Source: Azadirachta indica
Taxonomy: Eukaryota > Streptophyta > Magnoliopsida > Sapindales > Meliaceae
Direction of reading: 5' to 3'
DNA length: 64,000 nucleotides
NCBI GenBank assembly: GCA_022749755.1
Contig: CM040444.1
Coordinates: 7,009,009 to 7,073,008 of the forward strand
Shown: one piece after another, positions 23,044-35,560 of the stretch
Position numbering within the stretch: the first letter of the stretch is position 1
How the letters are laid out: the number at the start of each line of letters is the position of its first letter
Notes under the pieces: model-generated
Databases searched by the model: none
Told to the model about the DNA's origin: nothing
The model's input: the letters and a program-made list of their open reading frames with translations, nothing else
Translations under genes and position numbers: made by a program

Positions 23044-24191
23044 TCAACATCGTTCTAGGTACAAAGAATACTGTTAGATTTGTGGCAAACAGCGTCATTC
23101 AATCAAATAGTGCAAACACGAACCTCATTTTTTAAAAACTGCACCACCATTTGCAAATGGTGTCACTTTACCACCCGAAGATTCTTCCAAGTGTTTAGTT
23201 GACTTAGCTGCTTCCCATCATGTTATTTTTTATTATGCTAACCTTTCTCTTCCTTCTCCTTACAATGGTAATGATGATGTAGTTATTCGCGACGGACCAA
23301 GTTTGTCTATTACTCATATTGGCACTCTTAAATTAGCTAGTTCTTAAAATTTGCCTCTTGCTAATGTTTTATGTATGCCTTCTATTCGTAAAAATCTTAT
23401 TTCTATGTCTAAGTTTTGTAAATCAAACAAGGTGTCTATTTAATTCTTTTCTTCTCATTTTTTTAGTGAAGAATCAGTGCAGGGACCGACACTTTTGGGC
23501 AGCCAAAATAAGAATGGCGTTTATAAGTGGCCTTCTTTATCAATCATTAAACCTATTGTCTTTCACAGCATCAAGGTTCCTTTTTCTTCTTGGCATCATT
23601 GTCCTGGTCATCCTTCGTCTCGCATACTATACAAGATCATCACTTTCAATTCTTTACCCTTCTTCTGTTAGTGCTTCACAAATATTTGATTCTTATCGTT
23701 TTAATAAGAGCCGTTGATTACCATTTTATAAATCAACCTTAACAAGCAGTCGTCCTCTTGAGCTTATTTATGTTTATGTCTGGGGACTTGCTCCAACAGT
23801 GTCTATGGATGGTTTCAAATTTTATGTTATTTTCGTTGATTATTTTTCTAAATATATTTGGTTCTATCGCAAGAAACACAAATCGAATGTTTCTTTAATA
23901 TTTTCTTCCTTTAAAAAGTTAGTTGAAAATTATTTTCATTGTTCCATGGCCTATCTTTACTCTGATGGCTAGGGAGAATTTGTTAAACTTAAATCCTTAT
24001 TTCAATCCCACGGCATATCTCATTTAATAACTCCTTTATATACGCCACAACATAATGGCATCTCCGAACGCAGACATTGCCGTATTGTGGAAACTGGTCT
24101 CGCCTTTATTACATTAAGCATTTATGCCTACTTTTTGGTCATATGCTTTTCAAATAGTTGTTTATCTAATTAATCGTATGCCACTCCTATC

Positions 24192-24504
24192 TGACGCAGG
24201 TGGGATAGCGGGTGGGATATAAACACTTTGTCGAATGCCGAATCTCGTTCGGTTAGTTGACGTTCTAACCCTAACGACTCGAAACACGAGTATCAAGATA
24301 ACAATTTCATAAGGGACAAAATAAAAAAGGAATATTTTATTGAATATTTCTATATATAGTAGAGAAAACCTAACATTACAATTCAACTCAAATAAGGAAA
24401 AGAACTTCTATTTAAATAAGAAAATTAAGAATTTAATAACAAATTAAATTAGTAAGAATAAAAGACTTCCTAAACTAATTAAATTCTAAAATTATCCTAC
24501 ATTA
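24192..24504 (-). repeat. 3' LTR of the nested gypsy-type element
   Basis: 313 bp; on the minus strand it begins TAATGTAGGA (the other LTR has TGATGTACGA) and ends CTGCGTCA. It lacks two stretches present in the 5' LTR, near the TTAGATAAACGTTCTAACAG and AAGATTGTTTCC blocks. Confidence 0.85.
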
Positions 24505-25664
24505 GATTCCTCTTCTCTTTAAAAAACTCGTCCTCGAGTTTTGTTCTATTTGGTGGATAAAATTTGTAATTAACATTAAATCTTCTTTTGACTTAAAATA
24601 GTGGTTTTTCTTAATAAGTTTATTTGAAACCCGGAAGTATTCAAATTTTATCTTTTTCTTGCACTTGTATGTGGCTCCTTGAAAAAATATATACCTATAA
24701 TAATAAACTACTTTCAAATTTCTCATAACTTTTCCCAAATCTCGCTCAATGTACTCACTAATTAAATTTGTCTTTGTAGCCAAATCTTCCTCAAAGATAA
24801 CCTTTATATCTTCGATATGAATAGGTAGAATCATGTCAATAATAGGAAAATCTTTTACTTGAATTTTTTGTACATGATCAATTTTTAAATTAAGATCACA
24901 TAAGACTTCTTCTTGTACAATTTCTGGCACGTCTTCAATTTTCTTTTGAAGCTCATCTTCAAACACTATCTTATGGTCAACTTTAACTATATTATCAAAT
25001 ATCTTATGAGTTATATTGTCAACAACATCTCTAATAACTCTATCAAAGTCAAGCTTTAGCTGCTCTTCGATTTATTAGGCTAAGAAAATGGCATATAATA
25101 GTGTATGGATAATATATGATGGCATTCGATTTCTTATATCGGCATTAAGTCCTTTCAAAAATCTCTCAACTAAAAGCTCTTCACTCTCATGAAAAAATGA
25201 ATGTTCATAAAATTCCTCAAACTCCATAGTTAAAAATGAATAGATCTCATATCTTGATGTGTCAAACAATAATCAAGAGGAATGAACTGTGATCTCATTA
25301 ATCGCTTCATCTGATACCATGATCGAACTTTATCTTATTGGCTTGCAAGTCGTAACTTTTGTAACATATTCCACTAATATGATGTACTCCATTTTAACAG
25401 AAAACAAGTAACAAATTATATTCGTTTTTCGTTAGGTGTTCTCTCAACTTCTAAGAATTTTTTAACATCTTCCAATCAAAATAAAAATAATTTAGGACTG
25501 TATTTTCTGTCAAACAACAATGCATCATGCCTAACATGGTAGATCATGATTTTATTTTTTTTTTTGAATTTTTTTTTGGGTAAAAAAGATGTATTTATGA
25601 GTGTGGTTGTGTTTAATGGTTCAGGAAAGTTTTGTCTGATATAGAGGTAGGCTCTGATACCAAC

Positions 25665-26052
25665 TGACGCAGACGGGATAACGAGTGGGATAAAAAAACA
25701 TCTTGTCGAACATCGAATCTCGTTCGGTTCTTTGACGTAGTGAGTTAGATAAACGTTCTAACAGACGGGATTATATGTCGTTCTAACCCTAACAACTCGA
25801 AACACGAGTGTCAAGATAACAATTCCATAAGGGACAAAATCAAAGGGGAATATTTTATTGAATAAAAGATTGTTTCCAAAATAATAACATAAATTCTCTA
25901 TATATAGTAGAGAAAACCTAACATTACAATTCAACTCAAATAAAAAAAAGAACTCTTAGTTAAATAAGAAAATTAAGAATTCAATAACAAATTAAATTGG
26001 TAAGAATAAAAGACTCTCTAAACTAATTAAATTCTAAAATTGTCGTACATCA
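25665..26052 (-). repeat. 5' LTR of the nested gypsy-type element
   Basis: 388 bp; on the minus strand TGATGTACGA...CTGCGTCA, followed after two bases by the tRNA primer site. Confidence 0.85.
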
Positions 26053-28200
26053 TTATCTTGAACTATCAGAGTCCTTTTCAATCACCTTTTGGTCAACCTT
26101 CTAATTATCATAAATTACGATTTTTGGTATTTATATTATCCTGGGCTAAAATCTTACATAACTAATAAGATGGAAGCTAAATCTAGGCCGTGTATTTTCA
26201 TTGGTTATTTTTCATCTTAATATGCATTTCTTTGTTTTGATCCAGCCACCAAAAGAACATTTATCTCTAGAAATATCTTGCTCGAGGAGAATTTGTTTCT
26301 ATTTTCTATTTCAAACTCTATCTCACTTGTGTAGTAATAATTTATCCATATCGTATTCTTCTCCATCTCAAACTCAATCACTAGGTACGTCTTCCTTCCC
26401 TATTTCTATATCTCGCACTCGTGCTACAGTTCAGTTCCTGTGCAATGAATCTTCTTTAGCTATTGGTTCTATGCCTATGTTGCAGCAATCCAAGTGCAAT
26501 CACTTGTTGCACTTGTTGACCTCTTCTCACCAGTCGATCCCAAATCTTCTACAGAAGCAATTTCTAATTCCCACTCTGATAATCCTACCTCACCTGTGCC
26601 TTCCTCTCCAAATTCTTCACCACTCCATACTTCTTCCCGCACATCCTCTTACATTGTTCCTCTTATTCCTACTCGAGCACATCCCATGATTACTAGATCT
26701 CATAATAATATTTTCAAACCGAAACAGTCATACACGGCTTCTAAACCTCCTATCTCTGAACCTCTTGAACCCAAGACTCTTTTCTAGGCTCTCAAAGACT
26801 CATGTTGGTGTGCTGCTATGATTAATAGGTTTATGCTCTTTTACGGAATCACACATGGGATCTTGTTCCTTCGTCTCCTTCTTAGAATATTGTAGGTTGT
26901 AAGTGGGTGTTTCGAGTCCAGTGTAAAGCCGATGGCAGCTTTGAATGAATTAAAGCTCGATTAGTGGCTAAAGGTTTTCATCAATCACCTAGTGGTGTCG
27001 ATTATACCGAGACTTTTAGTCCAGTTGTTAAGCCTACCATAATTCGTATTATTCTTAGTATCTTTGTAAGTCGTGGTTGGCCGTTGAAGCAACTTGATAT
27101 CAATAATGCTTTCTTACGTGGTCACCTTCACGAAGAGTTTTATATGGCTCAACCTTCTAGCTTTGTTCATTCTACAATGCCTTCTAGATTTCTTCATTCT
27201 ACAATGCCTTCTCACGTTTGTAGGTTACGAAAGGCTATCTATGGGCTCAAGCATGCACCTGGCGCTTGGTATAAATAGTGCAAAAATTTCTTCTCAGTCG
27301 TGGGTTTATGAATTTTATCTATGATTCTTCTCTATTTATTTTTGCCTCAGCTGCGATTCAAGCAGTCTTTTTGGTTTATGTTGATGATTTGATACTGACT
27401 AGGAAAAATAACTCTTTTCTTCATCACTTTGTCTCTTTATTGGCGGCAAAATTATCATATAAAACCTTGGTGATTTACTTTTTTTTCTGGGTGTTGAACT
27501 TGTTCCTTGTTCAGATGGTCTTTTTCTTAGTCAACATAAATATATCAGAGAGATTCGTTCTCATGCCCGGCTATGGATGGTGCTAAACCAGTCTCTACTC
27601 CTATTTCCACAACTGGCTCTCTTCGACTCCTTGATGATTCCTGCTTCTATAAATGGTACTACATACAGGAAAATATTCGGTGCTTTTCAGTATTTAACCT
27701 TCACTCGGAGTTTATGCATAAACCAACTATTACTTACTGGCATCTGTAAAACGGTTCCTTCGCTATCTTACAGGAACGCTTTCTCATGGTTTACTCCTCC
27801 GACAACAGTCTCTGCCTCTCTATCTCGTTGCATATTCTGATGCAGACTGAGCAGGTTACATTGATGTTCAAACTTCTACATCTGCTTATGCTCTTTACTT
27901 GGATGGTAATGTGGTTTCATGGAGCTCTCGAAAACAAAAAACTGTAGCTCCGTTTTCAACTAAAGCTGAATATCGAGCCCTTGCTACTGTTATTGCTGAA
28001 ATATCCTGGGTTCATTCATTGTTCACTGAATTTTGTCTCCTTGTCTCTGTCTCCTCTCCTTCTTTGTAATAATACGGGTGCCATATGTTTCAGTGCTAAT
28101 CCAGTTTTGCATTGTAGGATGAAACATATTGAACTTGATTATCACTTTGTGCATAATCTGCATTATAAAGTTTTCTTTCAGTTCATAAAATCTTTGAAAC

Positions 28201-29181
28201 AAAATAAGTGACATTTTTACATTTTCTAAAAATTTAAAGCATTCTACTATTAGAAACACAAATTTCAGATTTAAAAAAAAAAAAAAAAACCGATTTTTTT
28301 TATTTTTTAAAAGCTCATCTTCACAATTTACGTCTAAAAGTTAGGAAAATGTTTTAGTAATAAGAAAATATTTTTAACTAATAAAAAGTCAAAGCAATTG
28401 GACATTAATCGGACATTAATTATAGGATTAACCTCAACTTCGTATAATAATTAATTAACCATTAATAATTATATTACGTGGATGAAAATCAGTATGAAGA
28501 TCAAAGTCCATGCGCTCATAGATATCATCCAAGAAGAATCTTTTCACGTGATGTAAAATGTACAGCCCACTTAAAAGAGAAGTCAAAATTTTTCTAGTTT
28601 CGTTTATGACTATCCTGTTGGCCAAGTCTTCATTAAATTATTTATTTAATTTACACTTATAAAATTAACAACTAATTAATATAAAAAATAGTATTTATTT
28701 ATTTAAACAACTAATTAATATAAAAAATATTAGTTAACTATTTAACTTTTTATCTTTTGATGGTGATGTGGCATGTACTATAGTCATTTGCAATTTGCAT
28801 CATCTGATAAATATTGGACTCGACTTTATCAAATTTTATTATTTATAATTTTTAAATAAAAACTGACAAACTACTGACATTTTATAAATAAAAATGTAAT
28901 AAAATATTTAAACACTCGCCTTAATTATTTTATTAACTAATCTGGTGGTTCCAAGCATCTATCCATGTTTTTTTTTAAATTTTTTTATTTTCATGTTCAT
29001 TTTTTCTTAGCAACAGTCACTTTCATAATATTCGCAATCTATTAGCTGAAACCATTTTTTTTCTTTTTTGCAGTAAAAGAAATATTAGTTATTACTATTT
29101 ATTTTACCATATGAAAAATAACACATGCATGCAAGAAAATTTAATTTCCATTTCTGATATCCTCATTAAAATTGAGCAAGA
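28201..29181. other. AT-rich intergenic stretch
   Basis: No gene seen. A poly-A run lies at about 28272-28290. A short direct repeat (TATTTATTTAAACAACTAATT / ACAACTAATTAATATAAAAAA) lies near 28665-28730. Confidence 0.4.
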
Positions 29182-30059
29182 CACTACTACAAATTTGGCC
29201 ATAACTGACACCAAAGTCCTAATACTTAAGGTTAAGTGTCAAAAAATGGAGACAGAAATGTATCACCATTCAGTATTGCTGAATATGAGGTATCAGTGTT
29301 TGCTGATTCTTAAATACCACTCAGCGAAACAATGTCATTTTTGCGCATTAAAATATGGCAAAACGACGTTGTTTTAGGTGTAATTTGTTGTTTTTATTAT
29401 GTGAAATTAAAAATAAAGAAAATGATGTCATTTTCTGAGCTGAATATTAGCTCCAAATTTTCCCTGGCATATAGCCAAACATCAATCCCAATTTTCGATC
29501 CCCCTCTCTTACCCTTCAACATAATCTAACCCATTCTTAACCCTAACCCACAAACCCAAATCATACAGTCACCATTCAATTCTTTACTCGACCGTCATTC
29601 ACCAGTCAACCAGTGACCAAGCCTTTGAAACATAACCACAAACCGTCAATTTTGTTCGGCTTCTACAGATTACTTCAAAAAAAGCGAGTTCAAAAATTAC
29701 CCACGGAGATTTGTTTGATTTACACACTCAAATGAATAGTTCGATGCTTGATGACTACCCAGGTTCGTTTTCTTCAAATTTTTGTTTGCTTTTCTATTGT
29801 TTCTTTTATAGGTTAGGGTTCCATTATTTGCTAGGTTTTATTGACCTCAAGTTTATTGGATATTGTTGTCTATTGTGTGGTTATTTTTGGAGTAACTATT
29901 TTATTTTCATTTGGTTTCTTGACAATTAAACAACACTTTTGTGTCTTTCATTAGGTTTATTTTGCATGTATATTCCAATTCTCTTTCGTATTATTTTTGG
30001 CATTATATGTTTAATGCGATGGTTGGGTTTGTAGTGCTCATATTTGGTTTATTAGGAGT
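29182..30059 (+). mobile_element. CACTA-type transposon terminus with leader-like region
   Basis: CACTACTACAAATTTGGCC at 29182 is a CACTA-type terminus, followed by TATAACTGACACC-like subterminal sequence. A C/A-rich leader-like segment follows (29500-29760), and a tiny exon-like piece ends CTACCCAG|GTTCG near 29763. No matching right terminus was found before the next element end at 30060. Extent is uncertain. Confidence 0.45.
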
Positions 30060-33000
30060 CACTATTAGAAAAATGGCCATTACTGACGTCAGATTAGTAT
30101 TAATAATATGTTTTATTAATACACCTTTCAGGTAACATACTAACCTCAAGCAGCAATCTCTGACAACAAATAGAGTATCACAGCAAAAGTATCAATATCC
30201 AGTGTGCTCAATGCATTAGTAGCGTATTGAAACTATGGTATTAGAATTTTTACATTATCAAAAAGGTATTTATGATTTTTATCCCATTGTATCTAAAAAC
30301 ATTGATGTTTTTATAATATCAAAATAGGTTCAATTTATATCATATTACTAGTTGTTTGTTAATATTATATTAATATCAATGAATGTTTCATATGTTAAAA
30401 AAATATAATAAATTTTCTGCCCCTATTTATTTATCAAATGTCAAATTTATTAAAATTATTAGTAATATAATAATGAAAATTAACCTATAATATAAATATT
30501 ATAAATTGAACACTGAAAGTTTTCTAAAATTCAATGGCTTTCACACATCCATCTCCCACTCAATTCTAAATCCAAAAATAATTTTAAGTACAAAAATAAA
30601 ATTAACTACTGTGTGTAAAGGTAATTATAAGTTAAACGTTGTGTATATAATAAAAGTATAAGTAAAAGTAGAAATATTAACCTATTGTGGGCAAGCAAAA
30701 GTAAAGCACAGGTATATAGATTTCCAATCAAGCAATCTCATAATTTTTCTTGAATCCGGTGCAAAACACAAGCACCAAAATTCAGCAAATGCACCGAAAT
30801 AACTTCACAATTTTCCTTCAATGTAAGATAATAATTTTAACATTTAACTTGAATATGCATCTTTTAATCTTGCCAACCATTTGTTATAAGTTAAACTCTC
30901 AGTTGTTAGCCATCTCTCTTTAAACCTACATTCATTACATTTAAGAAAATCAAATTTTAACATAATAAAGATTAAAACATTTACAGTAATACCATGTAAA
31001 CATCACTTATGAACAATAATATAAAAAATTAATTTCAACAATAGAAAATTCAAATTAACTTGCACATACAAACAAAATAATGCAAATAATTGTAAACACT
31101 TATTAGAATCATCATTTATTCTAGACCTAAATGTTCCCGAATACCATCACAATCTGACCTTACACAAATTTCATCATCGTCATGCATACTTAACTCACAC
31201 TTAGGTAATTTATTAAATAAAGGCGGATGCAAAACTATGTCATCACACTCATCATTATACTCAAATTTATGCACTCTTTCAGCTACTAAACACACCACTA
31301 ACTTACTATTATCTAGTTGGTTGTTGACCTGAAAAACGTGTTTCACATACGATGTTAAAACAAAACAATCAAATTTATGACCAATTTTATTTAAGTCAAA
31401 AACTCTAAAACCTAAATCATCAACTTTAACATGCCTATTGTTAACCAATCACACTTGAAAATAACTTTATTAAACAAAAGATAGTCTAGTTGTCATATCT
31501 CATCAATAATCCTATAAAATACCATATCACCGGAGTATAGATTTTCATCCTTTGAACTTGAAACTTGCATGGTTGTTGCGACAACCGTAATTGCACTATT
31601 TTGAATTACACAATTATTGTATAGCTTTTTTGTTGCAAAAGTAAAGTCATTTATAAAATATGATGCATATTTAGTCATCAAAGATCGAAGTTTAATTGTC
31701 AAGCACCTTACCAAAATCATCAACATGTATTCTATTTTCAACATCATAATTAACATAAAATTCATATATGAAAACAGAAATTAGAATATAACCACAGAAA
31801 TGAAATGTAAAAACATAAAACAATTAAGTATTATTTTTCATATCGTGGAAGTTAATTTACCTTCTGCTTTAACCAATCACTAAAACTACGATTATGCTCA
31901 TTTTTCAACCACATATGACTTCTTGATTGTTTTGAATATGTGACTTTAAAAAATTCCATATGTCCCCTACATAAATGGTCATTTAGGCAATTATTTTGTG
32001 TGTAATTGCTGCTGGCGCATTAGAATAAATTAGAAAAAATATAATTAAATGAGAACTTGCAACACATAAGGTTTAATTTGAAATGTATCGTCCAAAATGC
32101 AAAGATGTGCTTGCTCTAGCATTTAAAGATCAACCATATTTATTTCCACAGCACTTAAGAGTTTTTCAATTACAAAACAAAATGTGCAATTACATCATTA
32201 CCTGAAGGTATTGTGCATAAAAATCAAGTAATTCCTCAACAATATAACTCTTGGCAATGCATCCCTCAGGATGATTGCGGTTACGAACATATCCTTTAAA
32301 CACCTTCATGCATCGTTCAAATAAATACATCCATCTAAGGTATACTGGCCTATAAAATCTTACTTCTGTAATAAGATGGAATGTCAAATGTACCATTATA
32401 TCGAAAAAGTTTGGAAGGAAAATTGTTTGAACAAAACACAATGTGATCTCGAGTTCCTTTTGCACTTTGTCTAAACTCTCAACATCTATCACTTTATTAC
32501 ACAATGAATTAAAGAAAAAGCATAACCTGATTATGGCATTTCTAATAGGTTTGCTAAGCAATTCCGAATTGCTAAGGATAACAATTGTTGCATCAAAATA
32601 TGACAATCATGGGACTTACAGCCTTAAAGACAACAATCTTCAATTGACACAACGCTTGTAAAGTTAGAACAATAACCATCAGAAACTTTAATATCCAACA
32701 AGGTTTGACAAAATATTTTCTTTTTAATTGTGCTCAATATGTAAGGTGCTACTGATAGTTAATTTTTTTGTTCTCATCAGGTATCAATTTTGCCTTAATT
32801 CCCATTTGTTCAAGGTATTTCCTAGCATTAATACCATTCTTTGTTTTGCCTGGTTGATTAAGGATTATACCGTAAATGCTATCACACATTCTTTCCTATA
32901 TGAATAACATCCAATTGGTGATGTAGTACTAAATGTTGCCAATATTCTAAGTCAAAGAAAATTGATTTTTTCTTAAATAACTTTTTCTTGTCCCCATCAA

Positions 33001-34130
33001 AAACGCTTTCATTTTTTGTCCTTCTTTTTCCCAAGTTGTTTTCAATTTTTTTGAACCATTTTAAAATTTCTTCCCTACTCAAAGTTTTAGAAGGTCTTAT
33101 TCACCATTAAAAACAGCTTTTAATTTTTATCTAGTAGAAACCGACGATGACCTAAAAATGAATTTTTCCTTACTATGTTTAAGCCAACATGAACTAGTAT
33201 TTTCTCCACATTTAGGATAAGCAGAATATCCTTAACAATACTCCTGGACAAAATACTTTATGCTAAAAACTCACTAATTGTTCATAACAAAACAACCTAT
33301 AAATTAAAAGATTTTTTTTTCTGATGCATCATAGACTTCTACACCAATATGCCATTAAGTTTAAAGGTCCTCAATTAAGGGTGCTCGGTACACATCTAAA
33401 TCATTACCATATTGTTTAGGTCTAAATATTAATAGTGAAAGCATCATGAATTTTCTTGCGATACATAACCATAAAAGAAGATTATATGTCAGCATTGTAA
33501 CTAGCCAACAACTATAGGTAGTGCTAAGTGTGCTATGTGAATTTACACAATTAGTTGAGAGAGCAAGTATAAGATTCCTAAATTTTTGTGCAAATTTAGG
33601 CCATTTGTTATCAACTAACTACCATATCGGAGAATCTGCAGAATGACAAAGTTTTCCATCTTTTATGCTTTTATTTGCTTAGCTGTTTTGGGTGATTGAA
33701 ACATGTGTTTGAACCTTGGAATGAAAGGAAAATACCAATAAATCTTGGTTGAAATTCTTTGGATTTGTTTTTTCTTTTCCTCCACCTACATTCTCCACAG
33801 TTAGTGCATTCAGTTAGATTTGCATACTTCTTTCTGTAAAAAATGCAATTATCTGAACATACATTTATCTTTTCATATTCTAAGCCTAATACTTTCATTG
33901 TTTTCGTGGTCTCGTAAATTAATTTAGGCATAGTATTATTTTGTGGCAAAACTTCTACAAGGGCTTCCAACAAAACTGAAAATCCTACATCCGACCACCC
34001 AAAGTTCTCCTTCATATTAAACATTTTCATTAAACCAAAAAACTTAGAATACTTAGAACTCAAGAATAATGACTTTTTAGCATCTTTAAGAATTTCCCTA
34101 AAATGCTTAGAATTTTTATAACATTGCTTG
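30060..34130 (-). mobile_element. CACTA (En/Spm) element with decayed TNP2 transposase
   Basis: CACTATTAGAAAAATGGCC at 30060 resembles the terminus at 29182 (shared CACTA, AAA and TGGCCAT(A/T)ACTGAC). It would be the 3' end of an element whose transposase reads on the minus strand at 31116-34063. The expected right terminus (...TAGTG) is not found before the border of the duplication at about 34120, so that end is probably truncated. Confidence 0.6.
31116..34063 (-). pseudogene. TNP2-type CACTA transposase, fragmented
   Basis: Pieces appear in family order on the minus strand. 34063-33671 is the N-terminal part (FSVLLEALVEVLPQNNTMPK, then DNCIFYRKKYANLTECTNCG, a zinc-ribbon-like segment). 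33082-32882 ends EYWQHLVLHHQLDVIHIGKN, the family's HNLDVMHIEKN motif. 32606-32190 is the DUF4218-like segment (LPNFFDIMVHLTFHLITEV, RWMYLFERCMKVFKGYVRN, HPEGCIAKSYIVEE). 31448-31116 is the DUF4216-like C-terminal region (CFVLTSYVKHVFQV). The stretches between are full of stops, and much of the catalytic region (33670-33083) has decayed. It would have acted on CACTA termini; now non-functional. Confidence 0.85.
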
Positions 34131-34142
34131 CAATATAATTAT

Positions 34143-34406
34143 GGAAGAATGCCCATTACCCTTTTGCTTTTTCAGTCAATACCCCATTGACCTCTTATAT
34201 TTTTTCTAATACTCCATCATGCTCCTGATTCCTTTTTCTTTTATTTTTCTCTTTAGTTCAATTGGCTTACAAAATGATAAAATCGAAAATATTTGAAATA
34301 TTAAAGAGTAAAATCGAAATTTAAGAAGGTGATGGGATATTAAAGAAAATATAGGAAAATAACGGGGCATTAGTTTAAAAAACAGCATGGTAATGGACAT
34401 TCTCCC
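34143..34406. mobile_element. Mutator-type MITE (264 bp) with 9-bp target duplication
   Basis: Inverted ends about 75 bp long (GGAAGAATGCCCATTACC and, from the other side, GGGAGAATGTCCATTACC). The flanks are TATAATTAT (34134-34142) and TATACTTAC (34407-34415), 9 bp with two changes. Copy A of the duplication shows the unoccupied site TATAATTATATTATTTG near 1407, which confirms the boundaries. Confidence 0.85.
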
Positions 34407-34873
34407 TATACTTACATTATTTGTACATACAATAAACATGAAATATAAAATAAACTACATGTTAATAAATTAATATAGAGATTCATAATGTACAACAAAT
34501 AATTTTTGTACATTATAAGAATGAGGACATAAACAATATTAAATACAGTTATAATAAAATTCTATTGAATTTATAAATAGAAATAAAGATTACATGACAT
34601 AAAGTTGAATATGCAAACAAAAATGATGATTACGATGACAATTACAAATTTTTTTTATATAATTTTTTAAGATTTTCAATATTTTTATTTTTAAATAATA
34701 TTATATAAATAAATAATATGAAATTTTAATAAAAAACAATTAGTTAAATTTAAATAAGTAATTCTATAAAATTATTTAAAATAAATTACAGTGAAATATA
34801 TGAGAAAATGTAAAGTAAGAAACGTATATTTTTTGGGGTTCCAATTGTGATTCCCGCATTTGAGAGATTAAGG

Positions 34874-35560
34874 TAGCGTTTGTTTTCTTTGCTGTAGATT
34901 TTAACATGACTGAAATTTGAATTTGAATAATATATTTATTTTTATTTTAAAAACATCTGAAAAAATAAATATTAAATTATTTATTTTAATAAAATAAAAA
35001 AGTTTAAAACATATATTTTTTTAAATAATATATTTATATTTATAATAATTTTGATTATATTAGTACAATAATAGATAAAAAATTAATAAATTATATTAGT
35101 GCGTAAATTATTTATTTATTTGATATATAATTTTTTAAAAAAATAATTTCTAATTGATGATATAAAGATCAATAAATTTTAAATAAAAATAATAAATTAT
35201 ATTGTAATATAATTGTAATTTTATAAATATACAAATTTATTGCTATAATTAAAGTATAAAATAAGTAAAATTGATATGAGAAGTAGAGAAGATCTACACT
35301 AGAAAAGAGATACATAAAAAATAATTAATTAGAATTTTAATTTTTTAGTAAATAAATTAATAAAATAAAGATATTTTTAAAAATAAAAATATTAAATTAT
35401 TTAAATATTTACTCATTTATATTGAAGTGAAATTTTTTAATTTAATTATATTCAAATATTTTTAAATAATATTCATAAATAAGTTAAAAAATAAATTATT
35501 TTTTAATATTTAAATAATTATATTTAGACTTTAGGTAAAAGAAATAAAAAATCTGTAAAG
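34874..35560 (-). mobile_element. AT-rich MITE, inverted relative of the element at 3321-3956
   Basis: Its reverse complement aligns along most of its length with the MITE in copy A (TTTGAATATAATTAA, TTTATTAATTTATTTA(G/C)T, TCTATTATTGT(G/A)CTAATAT). Copy A lacks it at the corresponding position (GAGTAAGGATTACTTATTC, about 1840). Exact ends and target duplication are unclear. Confidence 0.65.

Larger units (their letters stand above)
24192..26052 (-). mobile_element. Small non-autonomous Ty3-gypsy-type LTR element nested in copia integrase
   Basis: Minus-strand element with LTRs at 25665-26052 (5') and 24192-24504 (3'). Primer site TGGTATCAGAGC reads on the minus strand at 25662-25651, two bases from the 5' LTR, and a purine tract at 24520-24507 precedes the 3' LTR. 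Flanks are CTATC (24187-24191) and TTATC (26053-26057), a 5-bp target duplication with one change. The 1.16-kb interior keeps a gag-like piece (ELLVERFLKGLNADIRNRM, about 25110-25230) and a C-terminal piece ending NSRTSFLKRRG, both gypsy-like; protease, RT, RNase H and integrase are missing. It would depend on an intact relative for mobility. Confidence 0.85.
23049..28200 (+). mobile_element. Degenerate Ty1-copia element of a second lineage, split by another insertion
   Basis: Order follows copia pol: a zinc knuckle at 23072-23113 with two in-frame TAG codons, protease relic VDLAASHHVI (about 23200; normal VDSGASHHV), pre-integrase HHCPGHPSSRIL (about 23600), integrase with DGFKFYVIFVDYFSKYIWF and TPQHNGISERRHC (about 23810-24080). 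The integrase breaks off at 24191 and resumes at 26053. Then come a Ser/Pro-rich linker with HPMITRSHNNIFKPK (about 26680), RT with [44 protein letters not shown] and YVDDLILT (26960-27400), and RNase H with [13 protein letters not shown] and [13 protein letters not shown] (27910-28160). Many stops and shifts; the ends are not identifiable. A ~27-bp direct duplication (TTCATTCTACAATGCC) lies in RT near 27165-27210. Confidence 0.85.

Noticed and set aside
29530..29560. CCCTAACCC motifs
   Set aside because: Only isolated matches, not a telomeric array.
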